The notes: a model not told the origin generated them from the letters alone. Counted from the first letter of the stretch, positions 1-8,541 are shown. The stretch: 64,000 bases of DNA from Prosthecomicrobium pneumaticum (GCF_014199915.1 NZ_JACHOO010000003.1:261591-325590), one strand, 5' to 3'. Numbers and translations are program-made.

Positions 1-904
1 CGCCGCCGACGCGATCGCCAAGATGGCGCCGGGCGACGTGCTGCTGCTCGAGAACACCCGCTTCCACAAGGGCGAGGAGAAGAACGATCCGATCTTCGCC
101 GCGCAGCTCGCCGAGCTCGGCGATGTCTATGTCGACGACGCCTTCTCCGCCGCGCATCGCGCGCACGCCTCGACCGAAGGCCTCGCCCACCATCTGCCCT
201 CCTATGCCGGCCGCTCGATGCAGGCCGAGCTCGAGGCGCTCGACAAGGCGCTCGGCAGCCCGAAGCGGCCGGTGATCGCGGTCGTCGGCGGCGCCAAGGT
301 GTCCTCGAAGATCGACCTCCTCGAAAACCTCGTCACCAAGGTCCAGGCTCTCGTCATCGGCGGCGGCATGGCCAACACCTTTCTGCACGCGCAGGGCTAC
401 AATGTCGGCAAGTCGCTCTGCGAGAAGGATCTCGCCGACACCGCCCGCCGCATCCTCGCCGCTGCGGAGCGCGCCGGCTGCGCCGTCATCCTGCCGGTCG
501 ACGCGGTCGTCGCCTGGCATTTCGAGGCGAATGCGCCGCATCGCACCTATGGCGTCGAGGCCGTCCCGGAGGACGGCATGATCCTCGATGCCGGCGAACT
601 GTCGATCGACCGCGTCCGCGCCGCGATCGACGATGCCGCGACGCTCGTCTGGAACGGCCCGCTCGGCGCGTTCGAACTCACCCCCTTCGACCGGGCGACG
701 GTCGCCGCGGCCCGCCATGCGGCCGAGCGGACGAAGGCCGGCAAGCTGCTCTCGGTCGCCGGCGGCGGCGACACGGTGGCGGCTCTCAACCAGGCCGGCG
801 CGGCCGACGACTTCAGCTACATCTCGACGGCGGGCGGCGCCTTCCTCGAATGGCTGGAAGGCAAGGCGCTGCCGGGGGTCGAGGTGCTGAAGAAGAGCAC
901 CTAG
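1..904 (+). CDS. pgk: Phosphoglycerate kinase, 3' part (5' end outside window)
   Basis: Reversible phosphoryl transfer between 1,3-bisphosphoglycerate and ADP in cytosolic glycolysis/gluconeogenesis. The reading frame is already open at base 2, so about 300 C-terminal residues of a ~400-residue enzyme are present; the first in-frame ATG (base 23) is internal. Seen: [12 protein letters not shown] of the N-terminal domain, [11 protein letters not shown] and GGGMANTFL of the nucleotide domain, WNGPLGAFE, and the closing SVAGGGDT glycine loop. Class I aldolase follows on the same strand, the usual alphaproteobacterial gap-pgk-fba order. The family assignment is secure; only the N-terminus is unseen. 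Confidence 0.97.
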   Translation, partial: AADAIAKMAPGDVLLLENTRFHKGEEKNDPIFAAQLAELGDVYVDDAFSAAHRAHASTEGLAHHLPSYAGRSMQAELEALDKALGSPKRPVIAVVGGAKVSSKIDLLENLVTKVQALVIGGGMANTFLHAQGYNVGKSLCEKDLADTARRILAAAERAGCAVILPVDAVVAWHFEANAPHRTYGVEAVPEDGMILDAGELSIDRVRAAIDDAATLVWNGPLGAFELTPFDRATVAAARHAAERTKAGKLLSVAGGGDTVAALNQAGAADDFSYISTAGGAFLEWLEGKALPGVEVLKKST

Positions 905-926
905 ACGGCGCGCCTTTCGCCGCGGC

Positions 927-952
927 TCCGTCCGAACCAAAATTCGGACGGA
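927..952. repeat. Perfect 10-bp inverted repeat between pgk and aldolase
   Basis: TCCGTCCGAA and TTCGGACGGA flank a 6-nt CCAAAA spacer 23 bases after the pgk stop. An A-rich tract follows on the plus strand rather than a T tract, so it is not a canonical intrinsic terminator for pgk. It could attenuate read-through, stabilise the pgk 3' end or be an operator for the aldolase gene. Confidence 0.5.
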
Positions 953-1059
953 AAAATAAAGTCAAGGCAGGCACTTAATCGGTTTGAGGGTGTTGTGTTC
1001 GGCCGCTGCTTGCGCTGCATTGCAGCAGCCACGGTACAGCCGAGAGGAGCCGAGACGCC

Positions 1060-2091
1060 ATGACCGAGACCCTTCAGGACATCGCGCGCCGCATGGTCGC
1101 GCGGGGCAAGGGCATCCTCGCCGCGGACGAGAGCTCGGGCACGATCAAGAAGCGCTTCGACACGATCGGCCTCGCCTCGACCGCCGACAGCCGGCGCGAC
1201 TACCGCGAGATGTTGTTCCGCGCCGATACGGCGATGCGGGAGCACATTTCGGGCGTCATCCTCTATGACGAGACGATCCGCCAGTCGGCACGGGACGGCA
1301 CGCCCCTCGTCGAGATCATCAAGGCGGCCGGCTCGATCCCCGGCATCAAGGTCGACGCGGGCGCGAAGCCGCTCGCCGGCTACCCGGGCGAGACGATCAC
1401 CGAAGGGCTCGACGGGCTGCGCGAGCGGCTCGCGGAGTATTACGCGCTCGGTGCCCGCTTCGCGAAATGGCGCGGCGTGATCGCGATCGGCGAGGGCAAG
1501 CCGACCGATTACGCGATCGTCGCGAATGCCGACGCGCTCGCCCGCTATGCCGCGCTCTGTCAGGAAGCCGGCATCGTGCCGATCGTCGAGCCGGAAGTGC
1601 TGATGGACGGCGAAGAGGCGACGCACGACATCGACCGCTGCGCCGCCGTGACCCGCACGACGCTGCACGCCGTCTTCGCCGCGCTCGATGCCGCCAGGGT
1701 CGATCTGACCGGCATCATCCTGAAGCCGAACATGGTGATCGCCGGCAAGGACTGTCCGAACCAGGCGAGCGCCGCCGAAGTCGCCGAGAAGACGCTCGTC
1801 GTCCTGAAGCAGACCGTGCCGACCGCGGTGCCCGGCATCGCCTTCCTCTCGGGCGGCCAGAGCGACGAGGCGGCGACCGAGCACCTGTCGCTGATGAACG
1901 CCGCCGGGCCCCTGCCCTGGGCGCTCACCTTCTCCTACGGCCGCGCCCTGCAGGCGGCGGCCATCAAGGCCTGGGGCGGCAAGCCGGAGAACGTCGCCGC
2001 CGGCCAGCGCGCCTTCCTGCACCGCGCCCGGATGAACGGTCTCGCCGCGGGCGGCGCCTGGACGCCGGAGCTGGAGCGCGAGGCGGCCTGA
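1060..2091 (+). CDS. fda: Class I fructose-bisphosphate aldolase
   Basis: Metal-independent, Schiff-base aldolase that splits fructose 1,6-bisphosphate into dihydroxyacetone phosphate and glyceraldehyde 3-phosphate. The 343-residue length is normal for the family. Seen: N-terminal GKGILAADESSGTIKKRF signature, KWRGV near residue 136, VEPEVL near 178, and the Schiff-base lysine K222 in LKPNMV. The ATG is preceded by GAGAGGAGCCGAG, a good ribosome site. It lies 155 bp after pgk, consistent with one glycolytic locus, though the inverted repeat between them could separate expression. The gene name varies between genomes (fda, fbaB). Confidence 0.96.
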   Translation: MTETLQDIARRMVARGKGILAADESSGTIKKRFDTIGLASTADSRRDYREMLFRADTAMREHISGVILYDETIRQSARDGTPLVEIIKAAGSIPGIKVDAGAKPLAGYPGETITEGLDGLRERLAEYYALGARFAKWRGVIAIGEGKPTDYAIVANADALARYAALCQEAGIVPIVEPEVLMDGEEATHDIDRCAAVTRTTLHAVFAALDAARVDLTGIILKPNMVIAGKDCPNQASAAEVAEKTLVVLKQTVPTAVPGIAFLSGGQSDEAATEHLSLMNAAGPLPWALTFSYGRALQAAAIKAWGGKPENVAAGQRAFLHRARMNGLAAGGAWTPELEREAA

Positions 2092-2266
2092 GCCGGAGCG
2101 CGGCCGGGCTGGTTCCGGCCGCATTCCTCGGGCGCGGCGTCGTGCCGCGCGGTGATGCGATACGGGTGGGGAAGGCGCGGCTGACGCTCCGATCGGAGGC
2201 GGCGCTTGCATCCTCGGCGCATTCGTGCTCCGAAGGCCGCCTTTCGCCCGATCAGGATCCGTATCG

Positions 2267-3082
2267 ATGGCCCGTTCCGCTCTCCTCAACGTGATGGTTG
2301 CCGCCGCGATGAAGGCCGGCCGCACGCTGGCGCGCGATTTCGGCGAAGTCGAAAACCTGCAGGTGTCGCGAAAAGGGCCGGGCGACTTCGTCTCCGCCGC
2401 CGACAAGAAGGCGGAACAGACCCTCATCGCCGAATTGTCGCGCGCCCGGCCGGGCTATGGCTTCCTCTGCGAGGAGACCGGCGCGGTCGAAGGGCCGGAC
2501 AAGAGCCATCGCTGGATCATCGATCCGCTCGACGGCACCACCAATTTCCTGCACGGCATCCCGATCTTCGCGATCTCGATCGCGCTCGAGCGGGAGGGGC
2601 AGATCGTCGCGGGTGTGGTGTTCAACCCGGTGATGAACGAGCTCTTCCTCGCCGAGAAGGGCGGCGGCGCCTTCATGAACGACCGGCGCCTGCGCGTCGC
2701 GGTCCGCAGCGAATTGCCCGACGCGCTGATCGGCACCGGCATTCCCTTCGTCGGCCATGGCGAGCACGGCAAATATCTGCGCACCCTCGCCGCGGTGATG
2801 GCGGAAGTGGCGGGAGTCCGCCGCGCCGGCGCCGCGGCGCTCGATCTCGCCTGGACCGCGGCCGGCCGTTTCGACGGATTCTGGGAGACCGGGCTGCATC
2901 CCTGGGACATCGCCGCAGGTCTTCTGATCCTGCGGGAGGCGGGCGGTTTCGTCACCGATATGGTGGGCGGCGACAGCATGCTGACCTCGGGCGAGGTGGT
3001 CGCCGGCAATGAGGCGATCCAGCGCCAGCTGCTCGCCCTCCTCCAGCGCGCTACGCCGCCGGCTGCCGCCCGCGCGAGTTGA
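2267..3082 (+). CDS. suhB: Inositol monophosphatase family protein
   Basis: Mg-dependent phosphatase of the inositol-1-monophosphatase/SuhB family, 271 residues. Seen: CEETG near residue 68 (metal-binding Glu), WIIDPLDGTTNFLHG at about 83-97 with the metal-ligand aspartates D86 and D89, and the C-terminal WDIAAG near 210. Start chosen at MARSALLNVM because family members align there; the longer frame from 2225 adds an arginine-rich stretch without conservation. SuhB proteins can also modulate rRNA antitermination in enterobacteria; whether that applies here is unknown. It follows the aldolase on the same strand. Confidence 0.93.
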   Translation: MARSALLNVMVAAAMKAGRTLARDFGEVENLQVSRKGPGDFVSAADKKAEQTLIAELSRARPGYGFLCEETGAVEGPDKSHRWIIDPLDGTTNFLHGIPIFAISIALEREGQIVAGVVFNPVMNELFLAEKGGGAFMNDRRLRVAVRSELPDALIGTGIPFVGHGEHGKYLRTLAAVMAEVAGVRRAGAAALDLAWTAAGRFDGFWETGLHPWDIAAGLLILREAGGFVTDMVGGDSMLTSGEVVAGNEAIQRQLLALLQRATPPAAARAS

Positions 3083-3184
3083 GGCGCCGCCGCGCCGGCG
3101 CCCCATTTGGCGGTTTCTTTCGCCCGGCAAATCACGCTAGACACGAGGGTGTGCGAAGCATGAAGCCTCAGGCGGCGGCCATCC

Positions 3185-4198
3185 ATGGTGCGTGACTACG
3201 ACCCCTACAAGCTCGCGACGCCGACCGCCTATCTGGTCCGCATGGTGATCTTCCTGATCATCGCGGGCTTCGTCGCGCTGATCCTCTACCGGCAGATCTA
3301 CCAGAGCTTCCTCGCCAATCCGGCGCTCAACAGCGTGATTCTCGCGACGCTCGCGATCGGTATCGCGCTCGCCTTCCGGCAGGTCGTCCGCATCTATCCG
3401 GAGGTGCGCTGGGTGAACGGCTTCCGGCATGCCGAGGGACCCGCCGATCCCGATCGGGCGCCGGTGCTGCTCGCGCCGATGGCGGCGATTCTCGGCGACC
3501 GGCTCGGCCGGGTCGCGGTGTCGACGCAGACGATGCGCTCGATCCTCGATTCGATCTCGGCCCGGCTCGACGAGGACCGCGACACCTCGCGCTATCTGAC
3601 GGGCCTTCTCGTCTTCCTCGGCCTGCTCGGCACGTTCTGGGGCCTGTTGCAGACCGTCGGCGCCGTCGCCGAGGCGATCCGCACCCTGAATGTCGGCTCC
3701 GGCGATACCGGCGTCATCTTCGAGGATCTGAAGGCCGGCCTGCAGGCGCCGCTGTCCGGCATGGGCACGGCCTTCTCGTCCTCGCTCTTCGGCCTCGCCG
3801 GCTCACTGATCCTCGGCTTCCTCGATCTCCAGGCCGGCCAGGCGCAGAACAAGTTCTACACCGCGCTCGAAGACTGGCTCTCCACCGTCACCGATCTCGA
3901 TCCCGCGGCGATCGCCGGCGGCGCCGAGGGCGGCACGAGCGGCGAGGAGCTGCGCATCGCGATCGAGCGTCTGGCGCTCGCCGTGCAGGAAAACAGCGCC
4001 GGCGCCGGCGGCTCGACGCAGCGCGCCACCACCGCCATGGCCAATCTCGCCGAGGGCATACAGGGCCTCGTGCAGCACATGCGGTCCGAGCAGCAGGTGG
4101 TGCGCGGCTGGGTGGAGGCGCAGGCCGAGCAGCAGCGCGAGACGCAGAAGCTGCTCGAGACGCTCGCAAGAGCCCTGAAGACCTCGGCGGGGGAATAG
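3185..4198 (+). CDS. MotA/TolQ/ExbB-family proton channel subunit
   Basis: 337-residue inner-membrane protein. Two hydrophobic segments near residues 14-33 and 45-63, a cytoplasmic stretch, then two more helices near 138-160 and 185-210 (FLGLLGTFWGL and GMGTAFSSSLFGLAGSLILGF) resembling the pore helices of MotA/TolQ/ExbB. The rest is a helical cytoplasmic tail ending in a Q/E-rich coil. It ends 4 bp before the OmpA/MotB-like partner, so the two are almost certainly co-translated and form an ion-driven stator-like complex. No tol-pal, tonB or flagellar genes adjoin it, so its cargo is unknown. Start has only a weak ribosome site. Confidence 0.85.
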   Translation: MVRDYDPYKLATPTAYLVRMVIFLIIAGFVALILYRQIYQSFLANPALNSVILATLAIGIALAFRQVVRIYPEVRWVNGFRHAEGPADPDRAPVLLAPMAAILGDRLGRVAVSTQTMRSILDSISARLDEDRDTSRYLTGLLVFLGLLGTFWGLLQTVGAVAEAIRTLNVGSGDTGVIFEDLKAGLQAPLSGMGTAFSSSLFGLAGSLILGFLDLQAGQAQNKFYTALEDWLSTVTDLDPAAIAGGAEGGTSGEELRIAIERLALAVQENSAGAGGSTQRATTAMANLAEGIQGLVQHMRSEQQVVRGWVEAQAEQQRETQKLLETLARALKTSAGE

Positions 4199-4202
4199 CG
4201 CC

Positions 4203-5234
4203 ATGGCGCTCGCCCGGGGCCGCCGCCGCGCCGGAGGCGCCGATTTCTGGCCGGCCTTCGTCGACGTCCTTTCGAACCTTCTCCTCGTCTTCGTCTTCCT
4301 CCTGTCGATCTTCGCGCTGCTGCAATTCTTCCAGAGCCAGGAGATCTCCGGCCGGGACGCCGTGCTCAACCGGCTCAACACGCAGATCGCCGAGCTGACC
4401 GAGCTGCTCGCCATGGAGCGTGCGGCGAAGCAGGAGAGCGCCGCCGACCTGGCGCAGCTGCAGGCGAGCCTGTCGGCCGCGCAGGCCGAGCGCGACCGGC
4501 TGCGCGGGGCGCTCGAAAGCCAGACGGCCGCCTCCGGCGCCGCCGACGGCCAGATCGCCATCATCACCAAGGCGCTCGACGACGAGAAGGTGGTGAGCCA
4601 GCGGGCGCTGTCGCAGGTCGAGATCCTCAACCAGCAGATCGCCGCGCTGCGCCGCCAGATCGCGGCGCTCGAGGACGCCCTCGACGCTTCCGAACAGCGC
4701 GACCGCGAGAGCCAGACACGGATCGCCGATCTCGGTCGCCGGCTCAATGTCGCGCTCGCCCAGCGCGTCCAGGAATTGTCGCGCTATCGCTCCGACTTCT
4801 TCGGCCGGCTGCGCGAGATTCTCGGCAATCGCGACGACATCCGCGTCGTCGGCGATCGCTTCGTGTTCCAGTCGGAGGTGCTGTTCCCGTCGGGTTCGGA
4901 CGACCTCAACGAGGCCGGTCGCGCCGAGATGGACAAGCTCGCCGCGGCGCTCGTCGATCTCGAGGGGCAGATCCCGGCCGAGATCGCCTGGGTGCTGCGC
5001 GTCGACGGTCATACGGACGCACGGCCGCTGTCCGGCTCCGGCCGCTTCCGCAACAATTGGGAACTGTCGGCCGCGCGGGCCATCTCTGTGGTGCGCTATC
5101 TGGTCGATCGCGGGGTCAAGCCCGTCCATCTCGTCGCAGCCGGCTTCGGCGAGTTCCAGCCGCTCGAACAGGGCGACACGGACGAGGTCTATGCCCGCAA
5201 CCGCCGCATCGAGCTGAAGCTCACCGAGCGTTGA
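4203..5234 (+). CDS. MotB-like peptidoglycan-binding OmpA-domain protein
   Basis: 343 residues. A single N-terminal helix near 18-40 carries Asp21 (FVDVLSNLLLVFVF), placed like the proton-carrying aspartate of MotB, TolR and ExbD. A long coiled coil spans about 45-190. The C-terminal OmpA/MotB domain (about 215-343) contains VDGHTDARPL, NNWELSAARA and YARNRRIELKL, typical for peptidoglycan contact. Together with the upstream channel gene this looks like a cell-wall-anchored stator of an uncharacterised motor-like machine. Not MotB proper: no chemotaxis or flagellar context, and the coiled coil is unusually long. Confidence 0.85.
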   Translation: MALARGRRRAGGADFWPAFVDVLSNLLLVFVFLLSIFALLQFFQSQEISGRDAVLNRLNTQIAELTELLAMERAAKQESAADLAQLQASLSAAQAERDRLRGALESQTAASGAADGQIAIITKALDDEKVVSQRALSQVEILNQQIAALRRQIAALEDALDASEQRDRESQTRIADLGRRLNVALAQRVQELSRYRSDFFGRLREILGNRDDIRVVGDRFVFQSEVLFPSGSDDLNEAGRAEMDKLAAALVDLEGQIPAEIAWVLRVDGHTDARPLSGSGRFRNNWELSAARAISVVRYLVDRGVKPVHLVAAGFGEFQPLEQGDTDEVYARNRRIELKLTER

Positions 5235-5259
5235 GGCGGGAGGGCGTCCGGCCGGCCGC

Positions 5260-7044
5260 TCAGGCGGCGTCGGCGCGGAACTGCAGCCGGGCGAGGCGGG
5301 CATAGAGCCCGTTCTTCAGGATCAGCGTCTCGTGCGTGCCTTCCTCGACGAGCCGGCCGTCGTCGAGGACGAGGATGCGGTCGGCCTTCAGGATCGTCGC
5401 GAGCCGGTGCGCGATGACGAGCGTGGTGCGGCCGCGCATCAGCGTGTCGAGCGCCGCCTGCACCGCCACCTCGCTCTCCGAATCGAGCGCCGATGTCGCC
5501 TCGTCGAGAAGCAGGATGGGCGCCTCGCGCAGCAGCGCTCGGGCGATCGCGACGCGCTGCCGCTGGCCGCCCGAGAGCGCGATGCCGCGTTCGCCGAGCA
5601 GCGTGTCGAAGCCCTGCGGCAGGCCGGCGATGAATTCGTCGGCATGGGCGGCCCGGGCGGCACGGGCGAGCGCCGCATCATCGGCATCCGGGCGGCCGAA
5701 GCGCAGGTTTTCGGCGAGGGTGGCGGCAAACACCGTGGTGTCCTGCGGCACGATGGCGATCTGGTCGCGCAGCGCCGCGGGGTCGAGACGGCGCAGGTCC
5801 ACGCCTTCGAGCGTCACCCGGCCGGCGGAGGGGTCGTAGAAGCGCAGGAGCAGGTTGAAGAGGGTCGACTTGCCGGCGCCGGACGGGCCGATGATCGCGA
5901 CCCGCTCGCCCGGCGCGACCTGGAACGAGATGTCCGTGAGCGCCGCGCCGCGCTCGCCCTCCGGATAGCGGAAGGAGACCTCCTCGAAGGCGATTGCGCC
6001 CCTGACCCGCGTCGGAAGGGCGACCGGCTGGGCTGGTGCGCGCACGCTCGGCGTTTCGCGCAGAATCTCCGAAAGGCGCTCGGCGGAACCGGCGGCATTG
6101 GCGATCTCGCCCCAGACTTGGGAAAGCTCGCCGAGCGCCCCGGCGGCGAGCACGGCGTAGAAGAGGAACTGGCCGAGCGTGCCGGGGCTCATCCGGCCGG
6201 ACAGCACGTCCTGCGCGCCGGACCAGAGCACGATGATCATCGAGGCGAAGACGACGAAGATGCCGAAGCCGGTCAGCAGCGCCCGCGCCGCGGTGGTCGA
6301 GCGGGCGGTACGATAGGCCAGCTCCGCGGCGTCGCGGAAGCGGGCGGCGACACGGTTCTCCGCGGTGAAGGCCTTGACGATGCGCACCGCGCCGATCGCC
6401 TCGGTGGCGAAGGCGGTCGCCTCGGCGAGCGCATCCTGCGCGGCGCGCGCCCGGCCGCGCACCCGCCGGCCGAAGGCGACGAGCGGCAATACGACGACCG
6501 GCAGCGCGGCGACGACGAGGAGCGACAGCCACGGGCTCGTCGCCACCATCAGCCCGATCGCGCCGACGAAGAGGAGGAGATTGCGCAGCGCGATCGAGAC
6601 GTTCGAGCCCGCCGCCGCCTTCAGCTGCGTGGTGTCGGCGGAGAGCCGCGAGACGAGTTCGCCCGACCGCGCGGCATCGAAGAAGTCGATGCCGAGCCGG
6701 GTGAGGTGGGAAAACACCTCGGCGCGCAGGTCGGCGACCACCCGCTCGCCGATCATGGTGACGAAGTAGTAGCGGGCGCTGCTCGCCGCAGCGAGCACGG
6801 CGACGACGCCGCAGAGCGCGAGGAAGTAGGAATCGATCGTCGCCGCGTCGCTCGCCGAGAAGCCGTGATCGATCATCCGGCGGACCGCGAGCGGAATGGC
6901 GAGGGTGGCGCCTGCGGCGAGGAGGAGGGCCACGCCGGCGGCGGCGAGCATCGCCTTGCGGCGCAGCAGATAGGGCACGAGCATGGCGAGCGGCCGCAGC
7001 TTCGCCGCCCGTCCTCCCGTCCGCTCCGTGTCCTCGTTCGCCAT
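5260..7044 (-). CDS. ABC transporter, fused permease/ATPase (MsbA/ABCB type)
   Basis: 594-residue half-transporter: six-helix exporter domain (about residues 20-310) and a C-terminal ATPase. Seen: Walker A GPSGAGKS near 390, signature LSGGQRQR near 492, Walker B ILLLDEAT and the H-loop IAHRLAT. Such proteins dimerise in the inner membrane and flip lipids or export hydrophobic compounds; the substrate cannot be read from sequence. It converges with the OmpA-like gene (25 bp apart) and diverges from rpmE, a neighbourhood I recall from other Hyphomicrobiales. N-terminus is MANEDTERTGG; a multidrug-exporter label would be unsupported. Confidence 0.93.
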   Translation of the reverse strand: MANEDTERTGGRAAKLRPLAMLVPYLLRRKAMLAAAGVALLLAAGATLAIPLAVRRMIDHGFSASDAATIDSYFLALCGVVAVLAAASSARYYFVTMIGERVVADLRAEVFSHLTRLGIDFFDAARSGELVSRLSADTTQLKAAAGSNVSIALRNLLLFVGAIGLMVATSPWLSLLVVAALPVVVLPLVAFGRRVRGRARAAQDALAEATAFATEAIGAVRIVKAFTAENRVAARFRDAAELAYRTARSTTAARALLTGFGIFVVFASMIIVLWSGAQDVLSGRMSPGTLGQFLFYAVLAAGALGELSQVWGEIANAAGSAERLSEILRETPSVRAPAQPVALPTRVRGAIAFEEVSFRYPEGERGAALTDISFQVAPGERVAIIGPSGAGKSTLFNLLLRFYDPSAGRVTLEGVDLRRLDPAALRDQIAIVPQDTTVFAATLAENLRFGRPDADDAALARAARAAHADEFIAGLPQGFDTLLGERGIALSGGQRQRVAIARALLREAPILLLDEATSALDSESEVAVQAALDTLMRGRTTLVIAHRLATILKADRILVLDDGRLVEEGTHETLILKNGLYARLARLQFRADAA

Positions 7045-7115
7045 CCTGCCGTCACCCCCTTTGACGGGACGCTAAATGCCTGCCGCGACGCCGCAGTTCA
7101 AGCCGGCGGCGGCCC

Positions 7116-7144
7116 TTGTGTGGGGATCGGCGCTGGGCTATATC
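7116..7144 (+). promoter_or_regulatory. Probable sigma-70 promoter of rpmE
   Basis: TTGTGT (7116-7121), a 17-nt spacer and TATATC (7139-7144). Initiation near 7151 would give an rpmE leader of about 110 nt. Found by eye; no start-site data. Confidence 0.6.
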
Positions 7145-7150
7145 GTCGCC

Positions 7151-7262
7151 CCGAACGTGCGGCCGCCTTGGGGCCGCTTCCCCGAACACCCGCCGAAACG
7201 GCCTGGCTTCCGCCGCGCCTCGGCTTCGCCGGACGCGATCGTCCGGCCGAAGGATCATCGCG
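7151..7262 (+). promoter_or_regulatory. Structured 5' leader of rpmE, possible autoregulatory element
   Basis: Two hairpins are visible. GCGGCC (7159-7164) pairs with GGCCGC (7172-7177). A longer stem pairs CTTCG-CCGGACG (7224-7235) with CGTCCGG-(C)-CGAAG (7240-7252) around a CGAT loop. The right arm runs into the AAGGA ribosome site at 7250-7254, so folding would reduce ribosome access. Ribosomal-protein leaders commonly bind their own product; L31 leaders are known in other phyla, but I do not recognise this one. Confidence 0.45.
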
Positions 7263-7487
7263 ATGAAGAAGGACATCCATCCCGACTATCACACCATCAA
7301 GGTGGTGATGACGGACGGCACCGAGTATTTCACCCGCTCGACCTATTCGAAGGAGGGTGCCGTGCTCAACCTCGACATCGATCCGAACACCCATCCGGCC
7401 TGGACCGGCGGCGAGCAGAAGCTGCTCGACCGCGGCGGCCGCCTGTCGCGCTTCAACAACAAGTTCAAGGGCTTCCTCGGCGGCTGA
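7263..7487 (+). CDS. rpmE: 50S ribosomal protein L31
   Basis: 74 residues: [10 protein letters not shown] at the start, [15 protein letters not shown], then [13 protein letters not shown] and [12 protein letters not shown]. It is the zinc-independent (C-minus) form, with no CxxC cysteines. Start fixed by the conserved MKKDIHP N-terminus and the AAGGA ribosome site 8 bases upstream; the longer open frame from 7116 is rejected. A strong intrinsic terminator follows 25 bases after the stop. Confidence 0.97.
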   Translation: MKKDIHPDYHTIKVVMTDGTEYFTRSTYSKEGAVLNLDIDPNTHPAWTGGEQKLLDRGGRLSRFNNKFKGFLGG

Positions 7488-7512
7488 GCCGTCGGGTCGA
7501 GCGGACTTCGAC

Positions 7513-7540
7513 AAGCCCCGGCCCGCGCCGGGGCTTTTTT
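7513..7540 (+). terminator. Rho-independent terminator of rpmE
   Basis: AAGCCCCGGC (7513-7522) pairs perfectly with GCCGGGGCTT (7527-7536) around a CCGC loop and runs into six T residues (7535-7540). A textbook intrinsic terminator. Confidence 0.93.
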
Positions 7541-7559
7541 GTTGCCCGCCTCGCCGCCG

Positions 7560-8081
7560 TCAGGGGCGAGCGAAGGCATCGGCGAGGCGGCCGAGTTGGC
7601 TGAGCACAGGATTGTCCGCCGGCGGCAGGTCGTGACCCGGCCGGTAGATCGCCTCGTCGAGGCGCTCGACGCGCTCCTGCAGACGGGCGGACCGCTCGAT
7701 CAGGCCGCGCAGCCGCTCCGGCAGCGCATCGAAGGCGGCGCTGCGCGACGCCACGCCACCGCGCAGCCGGACGCGGGTCTTTTCGGCGCCGGCCTGCTCG
7801 AGCGTCATGTCGCCCTCGTTCACCGCCCGTTGCAGAAGCAGCCATGAGGCGATCTGCATCAGCCGGGTCGTCAGCCGCATCGATTCGGTGGCGTAGGAAA
7901 GCGACGCGGCTCGGGGGAGCGCGCGCGATTCGGTCCGGCCGTCGCTGTCGAGATAGGCGGCGGTCTCCTCGACCAGGCTCATCCCTTCGCGGAACAGCGC
8001 CTTGAACACCTCGGAATGGGCGTAGCGCGGGCCGAAAGCGATCGGCGCCGGCGTGTCGTGAGGTGCGGCCTCGTCGGTCAT
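7560..8081 (-). CDS. rcdA: DUF1465 family protein, RcdA-type ClpXP adaptor
   Basis: 173 residues, helical, containing YAHSEVFKALFREGMSLVEETAAYLD and a central ESMRLTTRLMQIASWLLLQRAV stretch typical of DUF1465. The Caulobacter member, RcdA, is an adaptor in the hierarchy (CpdR, RcdA, PopA) that delivers CtrA and other substrates to ClpXP at the G1-S transition; cytosolic, recruited to the pole. Start MTDEAAPHD is preferred over a 74-residue longer frame that runs through non-conserved arginine-rich codons. Function as a CtrA-degradation factor is inferred; in Rhizobiales its essentiality and partners can differ. A possible CtrA box lies about 240 bp upstream. Confidence 0.8.
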   Translation of the reverse strand: MTDEAAPHDTPAPIAFGPRYAHSEVFKALFREGMSLVEETAAYLDSDGRTESRALPRAASLSYATESMRLTTRLMQIASWLLLQRAVNEGDMTLEQAGAEKTRVRLRGGVASRSAAFDALPERLRGLIERSARLQERVERLDEAIYRPGHDLPPADNPVLSQLGRLADAFARP

Positions 8082-8319
8082 GCGGGCATCCCCTGTCCGG
8101 CGGAGCCGCGAGGCGCGGTCCGGACTCGGACCGCATGGAATCACCCCGCCGCCGGCCGCGCAAGCTCCGGCCGGTTGCGGGCGCTCGGTCGTGCACCGCA
8201 ACGCGCTCAAGAAGCGAGCCGCGCGAGGCGGCTCGTCGAAGTCGGCTGGGAGGCCGGTCCGGCCGGCGATCGCGGTTCGCCGGGACGCCGGAACCGCGAC
8301 CATGGAACGGCCGAACCGG

Positions 8320-8334
8320 TTAACGAAGGGTTGA
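8320..8334. promoter_or_regulatory. Possible CtrA box upstream of rcdA
   Basis: TTAA-N7-TTGA, one mismatch from the alphaproteobacterial CtrA consensus TTAA-N7-TTAA, in the 262-bp gap between rcdA and the DUF1192 gene. rcdA belongs to the CtrA regulon in Caulobacter. The distance to the rcdA start (about 240 bp) is longer than usual. Confidence 0.35.
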
Positions 8335-8343
8335 CGGCCGGCC

Positions 8344-8541
8344 TCACTCGCGCCGGAAGAAGGCCGCGGCCGCGTCGCGCGAGGCGGCCTTGGCGGCGCG
8401 GGCGGCCGTGACGCGGGCGATCTCGGCCTCGAGCAGGGCGATCCGCTCGCCGAGCTCGTCGACGGAGAGGCTGGACAGATCCTCGCCGATCGTGTGGGTT
8501 GCCTTCCGCCGGACGGGCGTCTCTTCGTCGAACAGTCCCAT
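8344..8541 (-). CDS. DUF1192 domain-containing protein
   Basis: 65 residues beginning MGLFDEETPVRRK, then LSSLSVDELGERIALLEAEIARV, a short amphipathic helix predicted to form a coiled coil, and an alanine-rich tail ending FFRRE. This is the DUF1192 pattern, a small cytosolic family in alphaproteobacteria of unknown function. It sits between rcdA and the divergent quinone oxidoreductase gene, a linkage I recall from other Hyphomicrobiales. ATG is preceded by GAGGAGAAGGACA, a strong ribosome site. Confidence 0.88.
   Translation of the reverse strand: MGLFDEETPVRRKATHTIGEDLSSLSVDELGERIALLEAEIARVTAARAAKAASRDAAAAFFRRE

Noticed and set aside
2092..2266. suhB/MmgR-type small RNA near suhB
   Set aside because: I looked for the unpaired CCUCCUCCC-type loops and a terminator in the gap before suhB and did not find them.
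3185..5234. Zorya-type anti-phage system (ZorA/ZorB)
   Set aside because: The pair is MotA/MotB-like, but neither ZorC/ZorD/ZorE-type helicase or nuclease genes nor other defence genes adjoin; neighbours are suhB and an ABC exporter.
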